From: an uncultured Acidimicrobiales bacterium
GTDB lineage: Bacteria > Actinomycetota > Acidimicrobiia > Acidimicrobiales > SHLQ01
NCBI GenBank assembly: GCA_938041035.1
Contig: CALHYX010000069.1
Location: 1-41,848 of the forward strand
Reading direction: 5' to 3'
Length of the DNA stretch: 41,848 nt
Every line of letters starts with the position of its first letter. Positions within the stretch are counted from its first letter, which is position 1. Below are positions 7,496 through 16,239 of this stretch, piece by piece. Position numbers and translations under genes: made by a program. The notes below the pieces were generated by a model. That model was not told the origin of the DNA. It searched no databases and saw only the letters and a program-made list of their open reading frames with translations.

Positions 7496-8647
7496 TCAGA
7501 CCTGGCGGAGCGCCCGGTCGACCAGTTCCATCGGGTGCGCCGTCTCCACGTCGGCGGCGCCGAGGTGCATCGAGCAGCCCGGGTTGGCCGAGGCCACGAG
7601 GTCGGGCGTCGCTCGATCGATGGCGCCGAGCTTCCGGTCGCGAATCGCGCCCGCCAGTTCGGGTTCGAGGACCGAATAGGCGCCCCCTGCGCCGCAACAC
7701 ATGCCGTCGTCGTCGAGTTCGACCAACTCGCGCACGAACGGGGCCAGAACGGCTCGGGTCGCGCCGTGCACCCGCTGCACATGGCGCAGATGACAGGGGT
7801 CCTGCACGGCCACCCGCAGGTCGAGGGGGCGCGCCTGCGGCAGCTTGTCGAGGTGATCGGCGAGCCATTCCTGGATGTCGAACACCCGGGCGGAAAACGC
7901 CTCGGCCTCGGCGGTCCCGAGGAGATGGCCGTAGTCCTTCATCGCGGCACCGCAGCCCGCGGAGTCGACGAGGATCGGTCGATCCGGCGCGAGGTTGGCC
8001 ATCATGGTGGCGGCGAGGCCCCGGGTGTCGTCGGCCAGGCCGGCGTGGGCCTGGAGGGCGCCACAGCAGGGTGCGAGCTCCGCGGTGGGGGTAACCCCGA
8101 ACCCGGCGGCTTCGAGCACCCGTTGGCCCGCGGCGTGGACCTCACGCTGCCAGGCGTCCATGACACAGCCGGTGAAGAGGTACACATCGGTGCCCGATGC
8201 GGTGAGCGGTTCCTGGCGAAACGGAATCTCGGCGCTGAGACCCAGTCGCTTCGGCACGAGCCCCGCCCTTTGGGCCACCGACAGCGCCGCCGACCCGATC
8301 TGGAGCAGCTGGGGGTGGGCGAGGGGTTTGAACGCCACCCGTTGCCAACCGGGGGTGATGTGCCCGCCGTCGGCCAGGGTTTCGCGGGTGCGCTCCATGA
8401 GGTGGCCGTACGGCACGCTGCTCGGGCACGCCGGTTCGCAGGCACGGCATTGCACGCAGGTCTCGAACGAGCGCAGTACCTCGTCGGTGAGAGGCGCGTC
8501 GCCGTCCTGAACTTCCCGCATCAGCTGAATCCGACCGCGCGGCGACATCGACTCGTCGCCGGTGACCCGAAAGGTGGGGCAGGCCGGCAGACACAGCCCG
8601 CACTGCACGCAGGAGTTCAGGTCTTCGGCGTCGAGATGGAGGTCCAT
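7496..8647 (-). CDS. glcF: Glycolate oxidase iron-sulfur subunit GlcF
   Basis: Electron-transfer subunit of membrane-associated glycolate dehydrogenase, passing electrons from the flavin subunits to the quinone pool. The 383-aa product has two 4Fe-4S ferredoxin motifs, Cys13-16-19-23 and Cys64-67-70-74, followed by two cysteine-rich CCG domains: LFTGCVMD with APCCGALQAHAG, and DPCHLRHVQR with MCCGAGGAYS. This arrangement and length are those of GlcF. Start ATG at 8647 has GAGG upstream that overlaps the glcE stop; the intergenic gap is seven bases. It is the last gene of the glcB-glcD-glcE-glcF operon and is followed by the long palindromic repeat, which may end the transcript. Confidence 0.95.
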   Translation of the reverse strand: MDLHLDAEDLNSCVQCGLCLPACPTFRVTGDESMSPRGRIQLMREVQDGDAPLTDEVLRSFETCVQCRACEPACPSSVPYGHLMERTRETLADGGHITPGWQRVAFKPLAHPQLLQIGSAALSVAQRAGLVPKRLGLSAEIPFRQEPLTASGTDVYLFTGCVMDAWQREVHAAGQRVLEAAGFGVTPTAELAPCCGALQAHAGLADDTRGLAATMMANLAPDRPILVDSAGCGAAMKDYGHLLGTAEAEAFSARVFDIQEWLADHLDKLPQARPLDLRVAVQDPCHLRHVQRVHGATRAVLAPFVRELVELDDDGMCCGAGGAYSVLEPELAGAIRDRKLGAIDRATPDLVASANPGCSMHLGAADVETAHPMELVDRALRQV

Positions 8648-8654
8648 GAGTGCC

Positions 8655-9584
8655 TCAGGCGGTGGCGACGGATCGGCCGGGGTTCAGACGCCCCGTCGGG
8701 TCGAACTCGTGCTTCATGCGCTCGGTCAGGGCGGCGACGCCGAGGTCGAGCGAGCGCGGTGGCGCAGGGTTGGTCGCCCACACGGTACCCGTGCCGACCG
8801 AGGCGACGAAGGCCCCGGTTGCGGCCCGGTCGAGCGAGGCGAGCTCCGCGGGTCGCAGCGACCAACGGTGGTGGGGGAGCGCGGGCGGTCCGTCGGCCTC
8901 GCGGAACGAGCCGATCGCGCCAAGTCGACCCTGCTCGGAGACGACGTCGATCCGATGCCCCTCGAGTTCGACCCAGGTCTGGTCGCCGTCCCACAAGATC
9001 GCGGAGGGCTTCAACACCGTCGTCGGCACCGCGAACGGGTTGGCGTCGTCGGAGCGCAGCCAGACGCTCACCTCCGGGATGGGATTCGTCCGGATGATCG
9101 CCTCGGCGAACAGTCCCAGCGTTCCGAGCGAGCCGACCATCAGCCGGGGGAGGTCAAAGCCGGTGACGTTCTTGACCGTCGGGCCGCCACCGCTCACCAT
9201 GCGGCCCTCGGCCGACACGTAGCGGATCTGCAGTACGGCCGTTCGTACGCGACCGCGGCCGAGCGAACTCGCGGCGTTCTCGCCCACGGCGATCGCGCCG
9301 CCGACGGTACCGCCGCGCTCGGGGAGCGCTGATCGTTGGCCGTGTTCGGCGAGGGCGAGATGAAACTCCTCGACGCTCGTCCCGGCCCGGACCTGGGCGG
9401 TCATCTCCGCGGGGGAGTAGGCCACGATGCCCGTCGGCGCGGTGACCAGCCGGGTATCGGGGTGAAGCGCGCCACCGCGTTCCCAGCGGGTTCGACGACC
9501 GGCCGCGGCGACCGGGCCGGAGGCGCCGACCTCGTCGGCGAAGCTCAGCAGTACCGGGTCGTCGACCGCCAGCAACGGGCTCAC
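8655..9584 (-). CDS. glcE: Glycolate oxidase FAD-binding subunit GlcE
   Basis: Second flavin subunit of glycolate dehydrogenase. The 309-aa product has the short FAD_binding_4 fold of GlcE: GIVAYSPAEMTAQVRAG in the N-terminal third, then GGTVGGAIAVGENAASS and the VTGFDLPRLMVGSLGTLG block. It lacks the large C-terminal FAD-oxidase domain of GlcD, as expected. I chose the GTG at 9584: it overlaps the glcD stop as GTGA and has GGAGGT five bases upstream. An in-frame start 30 codons earlier lies inside glcD and is unlikely. The overlap implies translational coupling to glcD and matched subunit amounts. Confidence 0.93.
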   Translation of the reverse strand: MSPLLAVDDPVLLSFADEVGASGPVAAAGRRTRWERGGALHPDTRLVTAPTGIVAYSPAEMTAQVRAGTSVEEFHLALAEHGQRSALPERGGTVGGAIAVGENAASSLGRGRVRTAVLQIRYVSAEGRMVSGGGPTVKNVTGFDLPRLMVGSLGTLGLFAEAIIRTNPIPEVSVWLRSDDANPFAVPTTVLKPSAILWDGDQTWVELEGHRIDVVSEQGRLGAIGSFREADGPPALPHHRWSLRPAELASLDRAATGAFVASVGTGTVWATNPAPPRSLDLGVAALTERMKHEFDPTGRLNPGRSVATA

Positions 9585-11080
9585 CCCCACACCTCCGACG
9601 GCACGGAGCGCAACGCAGCGATGTCGGCGCAGCTGTGCCCCATGGGCAGAACCTTGCCCGGGTTGGCCCGGCACACGGGGTCGAAGGCCCGGCGGAGTCG
9701 CCCCTGATGGTCCATGTCATCGTCGGTGAACATCTGATCCATGTACGCCTGCTTCTCGACACCGATGCCGTGCTCTCCCGACAGCACCCCTCCGGCAGCG
9801 ACGGACGCGGCCAGAATCTCCGAGCCGGCCGCGTGGACCGCGTCGAGCTTGCCCTCGATGCGGGCGTCGAACACCAGCAGCGGATGCAGGTTGCCGTCGC
9901 CGGCGTGGAACACGTTCATCACCAGCACGTCGTGGCGCTCGGCGATGGCGTACACCTCGTCGAGCACGTCGGCGAGCTTGGCGCGCGGCACGACGGTGTC
10001 GTGCAGGTAGTAGTCGGGGGCGATCTGGGCGATGGCGCCGAAAGCGGTCTTGCGGCCCTTCCACAGCAGCGCCCGCTCCTCCTCGGTGGCCGCCTGCCGT
10101 ACGTCGATGGCCCCGTGGGCCCGACCGATTTCACCGATGCGGTCGGCGTCGATGGCGATGCCGTCGGCCAGTCCGTCAACCTCGGCGAGCAGGACCGCGC
10201 CCGCATCGGTGGGATACCCGGCGCCGACGTAGTTCTCGACCGCTTCGGTGATGCGCTGGTCCATGACCTCCAGGGCGGCGGGCACGATGCCGTCGGCGAT
10301 GATGGCACCCACCGTGTTGGCGGCATCGCGGATCGTGTCGAACGACAGCAGCAGGGTGCGCACCGCCGGTGCGTTCGGGGTGATGGTCACGGCGACCTTG
10401 GTGGTGAAACCGAGCGTTCCTTCGCTGCCCACGAACGCGCCGCGCAGGTCATAGCCGAGCGGCTCGGCATCGAGGCCCCCGAGCATGAGCGCCTCACCCG
10501 AGGGCAGTACGACCTCGAGGGCGACCACGTGGGCGTTGGTGACCCCGTAGGCGAGGCAGTGCGGGCCACCGCTGTTATTGGCGACGTTGCCGCCGATCGT
10601 ACAGACCTGCTGGCTCGAAGGGTCCGGTGCGAAGTGAAAGCCGAGCGGCTGCAGGTGGCGGGTGAGATCGAGGTTGACCACACCCGGCTCCACCCAGGCG
10701 ACCCGGTCGTCGAGGTCGACGTCGACGATGCGGTTCATGCGGGTCGCGGCGATGACGATCGGGGCGCCCAGCGGGATCGCTCCGCCGGCGAGCCCGGTGC
10801 CCGCGCCGCGGGGAACCACCGCGCGGTCGTGGCGCTCGGCGATGCGCATGATCGCCTGCACCTCTTCGGTGGTCTCGGGGTAGCACAGGGGCCCGGAAAC
10901 CCCGCCGGTAAAGACGGAGGCATCCTTCTTCATCAGGGCGCGATGCACGCCGCTGTCGTGGACGCGGTCGGCCGACAACGCCTGCTGGAGATCGGCCACC
11001 AGCGGGTCGGCGACGGGGGTGGTACCGGCGCGCCGACCGGTGAGGTTTCTCAACCGGTCCGACCACGCCGTGCCCGCCAT
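9581..11080 (-). CDS. glcD: Glycolate oxidase subunit GlcD (FAD-linked)
   Basis: Catalytic flavoprotein that oxidises glycolate (or D-lactate-like 2-hydroxyacids) to the 2-oxoacid. The 499-aa product shows the PCMH FAD loop PRGAGTGLAGGAIP (about 89-102), the CTIGGNVANNSGG block, GSEGTLGF, and the C-terminal FAD-oxidase signature NVFHAGDGNLHPL and GEHGIG with metal/substrate-binding histidines. Length and motif order match GlcD. ATG at 11080 follows the malate synthase stop codon by two bases (TAA-CC-ATG), and its last four bases overlap glcE. A lone GlcD could also be a D-lactate dehydrogenase, but the presence of glcE, glcF and glcB makes glycolate the likely substrate. Confidence 0.94.
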   Translation of the reverse strand: MAGTAWSDRLRNLTGRRAGTTPVADPLVADLQQALSADRVHDSGVHRALMKKDASVFTGGVSGPLCYPETTEEVQAIMRIAERHDRAVVPRGAGTGLAGGAIPLGAPIVIAATRMNRIVDVDLDDRVAWVEPGVVNLDLTRHLQPLGFHFAPDPSSQQVCTIGGNVANNSGGPHCLAYGVTNAHVVALEVVLPSGEALMLGGLDAEPLGYDLRGAFVGSEGTLGFTTKVAVTITPNAPAVRTLLLSFDTIRDAANTVGAIIADGIVPAALEVMDQRITEAVENYVGAGYPTDAGAVLLAEVDGLADGIAIDADRIGEIGRAHGAIDVRQAATEEERALLWKGRKTAFGAIAQIAPDYYLHDTVVPRAKLADVLDEVYAIAERHDVLVMNVFHAGDGNLHPLLVFDARIEGKLDAVHAAGSEILAASVAAGGVLSGEHGIGVEKQAYMDQMFTDDDMDHQGRLRRAFDPVCRANPGKVLPMGHSCADIAALRSVPSEVWG

Positions 11081-11082
11081 GG

Positions 11083-13278
11083 TTAGGTCCCGCTGCTCTC
11101 GGCGGCGTTGGCCTTGTGCTCGAGTCGGCGGGCGTGGAGGATCGGCTCGGTATAGCCCGAGGGTTGTTCGACGCCGCTGAACACCAGATCGCAGGCCGCT
11201 TGGAACGCCACGCCGTCGAATCCGGGCGCCATGGCGACGTACTCGGGGTCGTCCGCGTTCTGCCCATCGACCACCGCGGCCATCCGGCGCATGGTCTCGA
11301 TGACCTGGTCGGGGCTGACCACCCCGTGGTGCAGCCAGTTGGCCATGTGTTGTGAGGAGATCCGGCAGGTGGCGCGATCCTCCATCAGGCCGACGTCGTG
11401 AATGTCGGGGACCTTCGAACAGCCAACGCCCTGGTCGACCCAGCGAACGACGTAGCCCAGGATGCCCTGGGCGTTGTTGTCGAGCTCAGCCTGTTTGTCG
11501 GCCTCGGACCAGTCGGTGTCCGGCGCGATCGGGATGGTGAGCAACTGGTCGATGGTGCCCCGTGCCCCGCCCGCCGCGAGCTCGTCCTGGCGAGCCAGCA
11601 CGTCGACGTGGTGATAGTGCGTGGCGTGCAGCGTGGCGGCGGTCGGCGACGGCACCCAGGCGCAGTTGGCGCCGGCGTTGGGGTGGCCGATCTTGTCGCG
11701 CAACATGTCGCCCATGAGGTCGGGCGCCGCCCACATGCCCTTGCCGATCTGGGCCCGGCCGCGCAGGCCGCAGGCGAGTCCGACGTCGACGTTCCAGTCC
11801 TCGTAGGCCCCGATCCACGTTTGGGCCTTCATCTCGCTCTTGCGGACGAAGGGCCCCGCCTGCATCGAGGTGTGGATTTCGTCTCCGGTGCGGTCGAGAA
11901 ACCCGGTGTTGATGAAGGCGATACGAGCCTTTGCCGCCCGGATGCACTCGGCGAGATTGAGCGTCGTTCGGCGTTCCTCGTCCATCACCCCGATCTTGAC
12001 GGTGTTGGCCGGAAGGCCGAGTTGGCGCTCGACGAAGGTGAAGATCTCGTCGGTGAACGCAACCTCGTCGGGGCCGTGCATCTTTGGCTTTACGACGTAG
12101 ACCGAACCGTGACGGCTGTTGCGCACCGCGGCATCGGGTCCCTTGCCGAGGTCATGCATGGCGCACAGCACCGTGATCATGGCGTCGAGCAGACCCTCGG
12201 GTGCCTCGTTGCCGTCCCGGTCGTGAATCGCAGGGTTGGTCATCAGGTGGCCGACGTTGCGCACCAACATGAGGGCCCGGCCGGCCTTGGTGAGCTCGGT
12301 ACCGTCGGCCGCGGTGTAGGTGCGGTCGTCGTGGAGGCGGCGGACGAAGGTGTCGCCCCCCTTGGAGATCTCTTCGACGAGGTCGCCGCGCATGAGGCCC
12401 AACCAGTTGCGATAGGTGGTGACCTTGTCGTCGGCGTCGACCGCGGCGACCGAGTCTTCGCAATCCATGATCGCCGTCACCGCAGCTTCGAGGTTGACGT
12501 CGGCCAGGCCGGCCGGGTCGGTGCTCCCGATGGCATGGCCGCGGTCGATGACGAGTTCGATGCCGAGTCCGTTGCGGCTCAACAGGATGGCCGAAGGGGT
12601 GCCGGCGGCGCCGGCGTGGCCGACGAAGGCAGAGGGATCGGCCAACGCGGTGGTCGAACCGTCGGCGCGGGTGGCGGCGAGTGCGCCGTCGACGACGGCG
12701 TACTCGGTGACCTCGGCGTGAGAACCCTCAGCGAGGCCGACGATGGCGTCGAGATGGGCCTTGGCCCAGGCGATCACCCGATCGCCGCGCTCGGTGTTGA
12801 ACGGTCCGGCGGGCGGAAGGTCGCCCATGGCGTCGGTGCCGTACAGGGCGTCGTAGAGCGAACCCCACCGGGCGTTCGCCGCGTTGAGGGCGTAGCGGGC
12901 GTTCATCACCGGAACCACCAGCTGGGGTCCGGGCAGGGTGGCGATCTCCGGGTCGACGTTCTCCGTTTCGACCGAGAACGTCGGACCGGCGGGCACCAGA
13001 TAGCCGATTTCCTCGAGGAAAGCCCGGTAGACGGCCGCGTCGTGGCCGGCGCCGGCGTTGGCTCGGTGCCACTCGTCGATCGCGGCCTGGAGCTCGGCTC
13101 GCCGCTCGAGAAGGTCGCGGTTGCGGGGGCCGAAGTCGTGGATGAGCGCGGCCAGGGCTGACCAGAACGAGTCGGCGTCGACGCCGGTGCCGGGGAGCGC
13201 CTCGTCGACCAGAAAGGCGTGAAGTACGGGGGCGACCTGGAGGCCGTGGGCGTCGATACGGTCGGAGTTGGAGGTCAT
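11083..13278 (-). CDS. glcB: Malate synthase G
   Basis: Condenses glyoxylate with acetyl-CoA to malate and CoA. The 731-aa product has the length of isoform G and its conserved blocks: [18 protein letters not shown] (243-260), [13 protein letters not shown] (270-282), [15 protein letters not shown] with catalytic Arg340, GVMDEERRT with Glu434, and [14 protein letters not shown] with Asp462; Glu434 and Asp462 match the Mg2+ ligands of the M. tuberculosis enzyme in number and context. I chose the ATG at 13278, preceded by GGAAAG, over the longer frame to 13359. It heads the operon and supplies the glyoxylate sink for glycolate oxidation downstream; no isocitrate lyase gene is in the window. Confidence 0.96.
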   Translation of the reverse strand: MTSNSDRIDAHGLQVAPVLHAFLVDEALPGTGVDADSFWSALAALIHDFGPRNRDLLERRAELQAAIDEWHRANAGAGHDAAVYRAFLEEIGYLVPAGPTFSVETENVDPEIATLPGPQLVVPVMNARYALNAANARWGSLYDALYGTDAMGDLPPAGPFNTERGDRVIAWAKAHLDAIVGLAEGSHAEVTEYAVVDGALAATRADGSTTALADPSAFVGHAGAAGTPSAILLSRNGLGIELVIDRGHAIGSTDPAGLADVNLEAAVTAIMDCEDSVAAVDADDKVTTYRNWLGLMRGDLVEEISKGGDTFVRRLHDDRTYTAADGTELTKAGRALMLVRNVGHLMTNPAIHDRDGNEAPEGLLDAMITVLCAMHDLGKGPDAAVRNSRHGSVYVVKPKMHGPDEVAFTDEIFTFVERQLGLPANTVKIGVMDEERRTTLNLAECIRAAKARIAFINTGFLDRTGDEIHTSMQAGPFVRKSEMKAQTWIGAYEDWNVDVGLACGLRGRAQIGKGMWAAPDLMGDMLRDKIGHPNAGANCAWVPSPTAATLHATHYHHVDVLARQDELAAGGARGTIDQLLTIPIAPDTDWSEADKQAELDNNAQGILGYVVRWVDQGVGCSKVPDIHDVGLMEDRATCRISSQHMANWLHHGVVSPDQVIETMRRMAAVVDGQNADDPEYVAMAPGFDGVAFQAACDLVFSGVEQPSGYTEPILHARRLEHKANAAESSGT

Positions 13279-13413
13279 GTTCTTTCCAGAGGGAGCGGCA
13301 CAGGTCGGTCGATGGGCGCTACTGCATAGTGCCTGACCAGAGGGGAGGGAGCTAACCACCGAACCCGGGCAATCGGGTGCGGGTGGGTGGGCGACCGGGG
13401 CGGAGAAATCCGT

Positions 13414-14187
13414 TCAGTCGCCGAAGAAGTAGCGCTGAAGTTTGCGCATGCCGCCGATCCAGCGGCCGTGGTCGCCGGCCCGTTTTTGGGCGTAGCCGGC
13501 CACCTCCGGGTGCGGGAGGATGAGGAACTGCTCCTCGGCGAGGGCGGCGACGACGGAGTCGGCGACGTCTTCGGGCTCGATCGCCCCCTGGGACAGCACG
13601 GCCTGCACGGCCGGGTCGTCGGAGTCGGTCATCGGTGTGCGCACGCCCTGCGGGCACAGGCACGACACCCGGATACCGGCATCGCCGTGGGTGATGGCGA
13701 TCCACTCCGCCAGCGCCACCGCCGCGTGCTTGGTGACCGAATACGGGGCATCGCCGAGGTTGGTGAGCAATCCGGCGGCCGACGCCGTGTTCATCAGGTA
13801 ACCGCCGCCGCGTTCGGTCATGCGGGGCACCAGCGCTCGGGCGGCATAGACGTGGGCCATCAGGTTGATGCCCCAGATGTCCTGCCAGACCTCGTTGGGT
13901 GCGTCGAGGCCCATCGCGGTGCCGATGCCGGCGTTGGAGCAGAACAGATCGATAGGACCGAGGTCGTTTTCGACCCGGTCGATCAGGGCGATCACCTGGT
14001 CCTCGTCGCTCACGTCGGTGGCGATCGCGGTGGCACCGATCCGGTCGGCCGCCGCGGTGAGGTCGGCGCCGGGCAGGTCGGCGATCGCCACGGCTGCCGC
14101 GCCCTCGGCCACGAACCGGGTGGCGAGGGCCGCGCCGATTCCAGAGGCCCCCCCGGTGACTACCACGACCTTGTCGGTAAGATCCAT
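13414..14187 (-). CDS. Short-chain dehydrogenase/reductase
   Basis: NAD(P)-dependent oxidoreductase of the classical SDR family, 257 aa, probably acting on a hydroxy or keto group of a lipid or xenobiotic. It has the cofactor loop TGGASGIG (11-18), the structural NAG (85-87), catalytic Ser136, and YxxxK with Tyr149 and Lys153. Asp58 before VSDEDQV is the usual adenine contact. The substrate is not predictable. The ATG at 14187 has no Shine-Dalgarno site but TACGAT lies exactly six bases upstream, so translation is probably leaderless. The open frame continues to 14607 but that extension crosses the promoter. It is downstream of nothing obvious and separated from glcB by 135 bp. Confidence 0.92.
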   Translation of the reverse strand: MDLTDKVVVVTGGASGIGAALATRFVAEGAAAVAIADLPGADLTAAADRIGATAIATDVSDEDQVIALIDRVENDLGPIDLFCSNAGIGTAMGLDAPNEVWQDIWGINLMAHVYAARALVPRMTERGGGYLMNTASAAGLLTNLGDAPYSVTKHAAVALAEWIAITHGDAGIRVSCLCPQGVRTPMTDSDDPAVQAVLSQGAIEPEDVADSVVAALAEEQFLILPHPEVAGYAQKRAGDHGRWIGGMRKLQRYFFGD

Positions 14188-14193
14188 GGGCCG

Positions 14194-14199
14194 ATCGTA
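14194..14199 (-). promoter_or_regulatory. -10 box TACGAT, leaderless start of the SDR gene
   Basis: TACGAT on the minus strand is followed by CGGCCC and the ATG at 14187. The thioesterase gene at 32634 has an almost identical arrangement (TACGAT, CGGGCC, ATG). Confidence 0.7.
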
Positions 14200-14208
14200 G
14201 AACGAACC

Positions 14209-14258
14209 GGTGCCGTTTGGCCCATGCTCGGGCGCCGGGCCGTGGGCCGGTTGGCACC
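14209..14258. promoter_or_regulatory. Interrupted dyad in a divergent promoter region
   Basis: GGTGCC-N4-GGCCC (14209-14223) is mirrored by GGGCC-N4-GGCACC (14244-14258), two paired blocks on each side separated by a symmetrical 4-nt mismatch. It covers the expected -35 area of the SDR promoter. An operator for a dimeric regulator is possible. The GGTGCC/GGCACC ends resemble the core of the palindromic repeats, so a decayed copy is an alternative. Confidence 0.45.
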
Positions 14259-14318
14259 TTTTGGTCGGATGTGACGGAAAGTGCGCAATTGTGCCTACGT
14301 TGTGTCCCTCGGGTGCCG

Positions 14319-14324
14319 TACAGT
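14319..14324 (+). promoter_or_regulatory. Candidate -10 box TACAGT
   Basis: TACAGT is 52 bases before the ATG at 14377. No convincing -35 is seen at 17 bp. A short dyad GCGCAATTGTGC (14283-14294) lies upstream and could be an operator. Weak evidence. Confidence 0.35.
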
Positions 14325-14376
14325 GTGGCAACGACCTCCGTTTGGGGGTCCCCCGATCTAGCGAGGCAGGTGCGAC

Positions 14377-14571
14377 ATGACCGAAACACTCGATGCCCAG
14401 TCGATTACCGAGGCGTTGAGCCTTATCGACGAGGGTCTTGGCGGTCTTACCAGCCGAAACCTCGTCCCCAGCGACGAGATGGCCGATCTGCTTCTCGACG
14501 TCCGCGCCCTGCTCGCGGTGACCGCCAGCAGTTCGATTGCGCCGGCCGCGACCCCGGTGGCCGCCAACTAG
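14377..14571 (+). CDS. Small acidic hypothetical protein (64 aa)
   Basis: I do not recognise this protein. It is short, acidic and predicted to be mostly helical up to about residue 48 (ITEALSLIDEGLGG, then PSDEMADLLLDVRALLAV), ending in an Ala/Ser/Pro-rich tail. Gene signs are a start ATG with GCGAGGCAGG upstream, third-position GC typical of neighbours, and a position between a plausible promoter and the next plus-strand genes. No signal peptide or membrane helix. It is followed 89 bp later by another small protein and then a flavoprotein, all on the same strand. Confidence 0.55.
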   Translation: MTETLDAQSITEALSLIDEGLGGLTSRNLVPSDEMADLLLDVRALLAVTASSSIAPAATPVAAN

Positions 14572-14646
14572 CGTTCCCCACGCGAGCGGTTCTACGAACC
14601 GGTGCACTCCCGGCGCTGGATGACGCGCTCGGTGGGGTCCACGTTC

Positions 14647-14652
14647 TAAGGT
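14647..14652 (+). promoter_or_regulatory. -10 box TAAGGT before the 82-aa gene
   Basis: TAAGGT is followed by eight bases and the ATG at 14661. The same AAGG could instead serve as a weak ribosome site, so the two readings compete. Confidence 0.45.
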
Positions 14653-14660
14653 TTGCGCTT

Positions 14661-14909
14661 ATGGCGAAGAAGGATCCTCACCTCCTGAAGAACGGCGAAA
14701 AGGTCTACGCCGTCACCGACCTGCCTGGCGTTCCCGCCGGCACCCCGGGTCGCGTCCTGGTTTCGACCGGGCTCACCTGGATCCGTTACCGCGTGGTGTT
14801 CAGCAACGGTGTGGAGCTCGGCTCGCTCGACCGCAAGCAGGTCGTGCGCCGGGGCGAACTCGCTGAAGCGATGGCTGCGGCTGACGCCGAAGCCGACTCC
14901 GCCGCCTGA
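14661..14909 (+). CDS. Small conserved-looking protein, SH3/KOW-like (82 aa)
   Basis: An 82-aa cytoplasmic protein. Residues 13-60 alternate short beta-like stretches (KVYAVTDLPGVPAGTPGRV, then TWIRYRVVFSNGVELGSLDR), a pattern like an SH3-type or KOW barrel, in which a conserved Gly-rich turn contacts nucleic acid or protein. The C-terminal 20 residues are an Ala/Asp/Glu helix. I infer the fold only from the pattern; function is unknown. It ends 16 bases before the flavoprotein gene and probably shares its transcript. Confidence 0.7.
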   Translation: MAKKDPHLLKNGEKVYAVTDLPGVPAGTPGRVLVSTGLTWIRYRVVFSNGVELGSLDRKQVVRRGELAEAMAAADAEADSAA

Positions 14910-14925
14910 GCACGGCGAGCGCGCA

Positions 14926-16224
14926 ATGGCCGATCGGCCAGCGAACGGCGCTGTGACCGCGGTCGACTCAAGTCGTCCGAGCGATGATGACCCGACCGCC
15001 GTCGATGTGTTGATCGTGGGCGCGGGCCCGGCCGGCTGTGCCGCCGCGCTGACGCTCGCCGCGGCAGGCGTCACCGTGCAGGTGGTCGACAAGGCCACGT
15101 TTCCGCGCGACAAGATCTGCGGTGACGGGCTCACCACTCTGGCGCTTCGCCTGCTGGCCGACCTCGACTTCGACCCTGCGACGGTGCCGTCGTGGCGGGT
15201 GGTCGACGACTGCACGGTGCGGGGCCCATCGACGGCGGCCATCCGCTTCCCGTTGCCGGATTCCGGCGGCGACTTCGCCGCCATTGCCCGCCGCAGCGAG
15301 TTCGACCACGCGTTGGTGCAACAGGTGATCGCGGCAGGCGTACCGGTGCGCCAGGCGTGCGCGGTGACGGGTATCGAGCACGACGGCACGGCCGCGACGG
15401 TGGCGATGGTCGATTCGGGGGCCTCCGGATCCGTCCGAGCGCCCGATCTCATCCGGGCGCGTCAGGTCATCGCCGCCGACGGGATGTGGTCGCCGGTGCG
15501 CAAGCTGCTCGAACCCGATGGCTACCGCGGCGAATGGCACGCCTGGCGGCAATACATCGACGGAGTGACGGGACCGGCGGCCGACGAGTTGCTCGTGTGG
15601 TTCGATGCCGATCTGTTGCCCGGGTATGCCTGGGCGTTTCCTCTCGCCGATGGTCGGGTGAACCTGGGTTTCGGCGTCATGAGGTCGGCGGACCGCAAGG
15701 GGGCGGATCTGCGCGCCCTGGCCGATGGGTTGATCGACCGGCCCCACGTCCGGGCGGCGCTCGGCGCCGATGCTCGGCCCGAGAGCCCGGGGCGGTCGTG
15801 GCCGATTCCGGCTCGCATCGATGAGGCGACGCTGTCGATCGGCCGGGTGTTGTTCGTGGGCGACGCGGCGGCGGCCACCGACCCGATGACCGGCGAGGGG
15901 ATCGGCCAGGCGTTGTTGACCGGCCGGAGGGCGGCGGAGGCGATCATCGCTGGGGGCACGGCGGCCGAGGTGGCCGACCGGTACCGGGCCGAGGTTCGTT
16001 CGGAACTGGTGGCCGACCACAAGATGGCGGTCGTTCTCGGGCACATGCTGGCCCGGGGTTGGGGGGCTGATCTCGCCGTGCGCATCGTTGGCTCCACGGC
16101 CTGGACTCGCCGTAACTTCGCCCGCTGGTTGTTCGAGGACTACCCCCGTGCGCTGGTCTTCACGCCGCGCCGGTGGAGGCGCCGTATGTTCACCGGCCCC
16201 GGCGCCCGCTTCCCCGGGGTGTGA
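14926..16224 (+). CDS. Geranylgeranyl reductase family flavoprotein (MenJ-like)
   Basis: FAD-dependent oxidoreductase of the geranylgeranyl/digeranylgeranyl reductase family, 432 aa, which saturates isoprenoid double bonds. It has the Rossmann motif GAGPAG (32-37), the family block PRDKICGDGLT (60-70), and the second FAD block FVGDAAAATDPMTGEGIGQAL. Among actinobacteria the closest well-studied relative by motif is MenJ, which reduces one double bond of the menaquinone side chain, so a role in quinone or other prenyl-lipid saturation is likely but inferred. Start ATG at 14926 is 16 bases after the preceding gene and has only a weak GGCGAG site. It converges on the wax ester synthase gene with 15 bases between the stop codons. 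Confidence 0.88.
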   Translation: MADRPANGAVTAVDSSRPSDDDPTAVDVLIVGAGPAGCAAALTLAAAGVTVQVVDKATFPRDKICGDGLTTLALRLLADLDFDPATVPSWRVVDDCTVRGPSTAAIRFPLPDSGGDFAAIARRSEFDHALVQQVIAAGVPVRQACAVTGIEHDGTAATVAMVDSGASGSVRAPDLIRARQVIAADGMWSPVRKLLEPDGYRGEWHAWRQYIDGVTGPAADELLVWFDADLLPGYAWAFPLADGRVNLGFGVMRSADRKGADLRALADGLIDRPHVRAALGADARPESPGRSWPIPARIDEATLSIGRVLFVGDAAAATDPMTGEGIGQALLTGRRAAEAIIAGGTAAEVADRYRAEVRSELVADHKMAVVLGHMLARGWGADLAVRIVGSTAWTRRNFARWLFEDYPRALVFTPRRWRRRMFTGPGARFPGV

Positions 16225-16239
16225 ACGAAAGAGCCAGCA

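Noticed and set aside
11083..13278. Possible frameshift in malate synthase
   Set aside because: The reading frame is continuous and all conserved residues are in place at the expected numbers.
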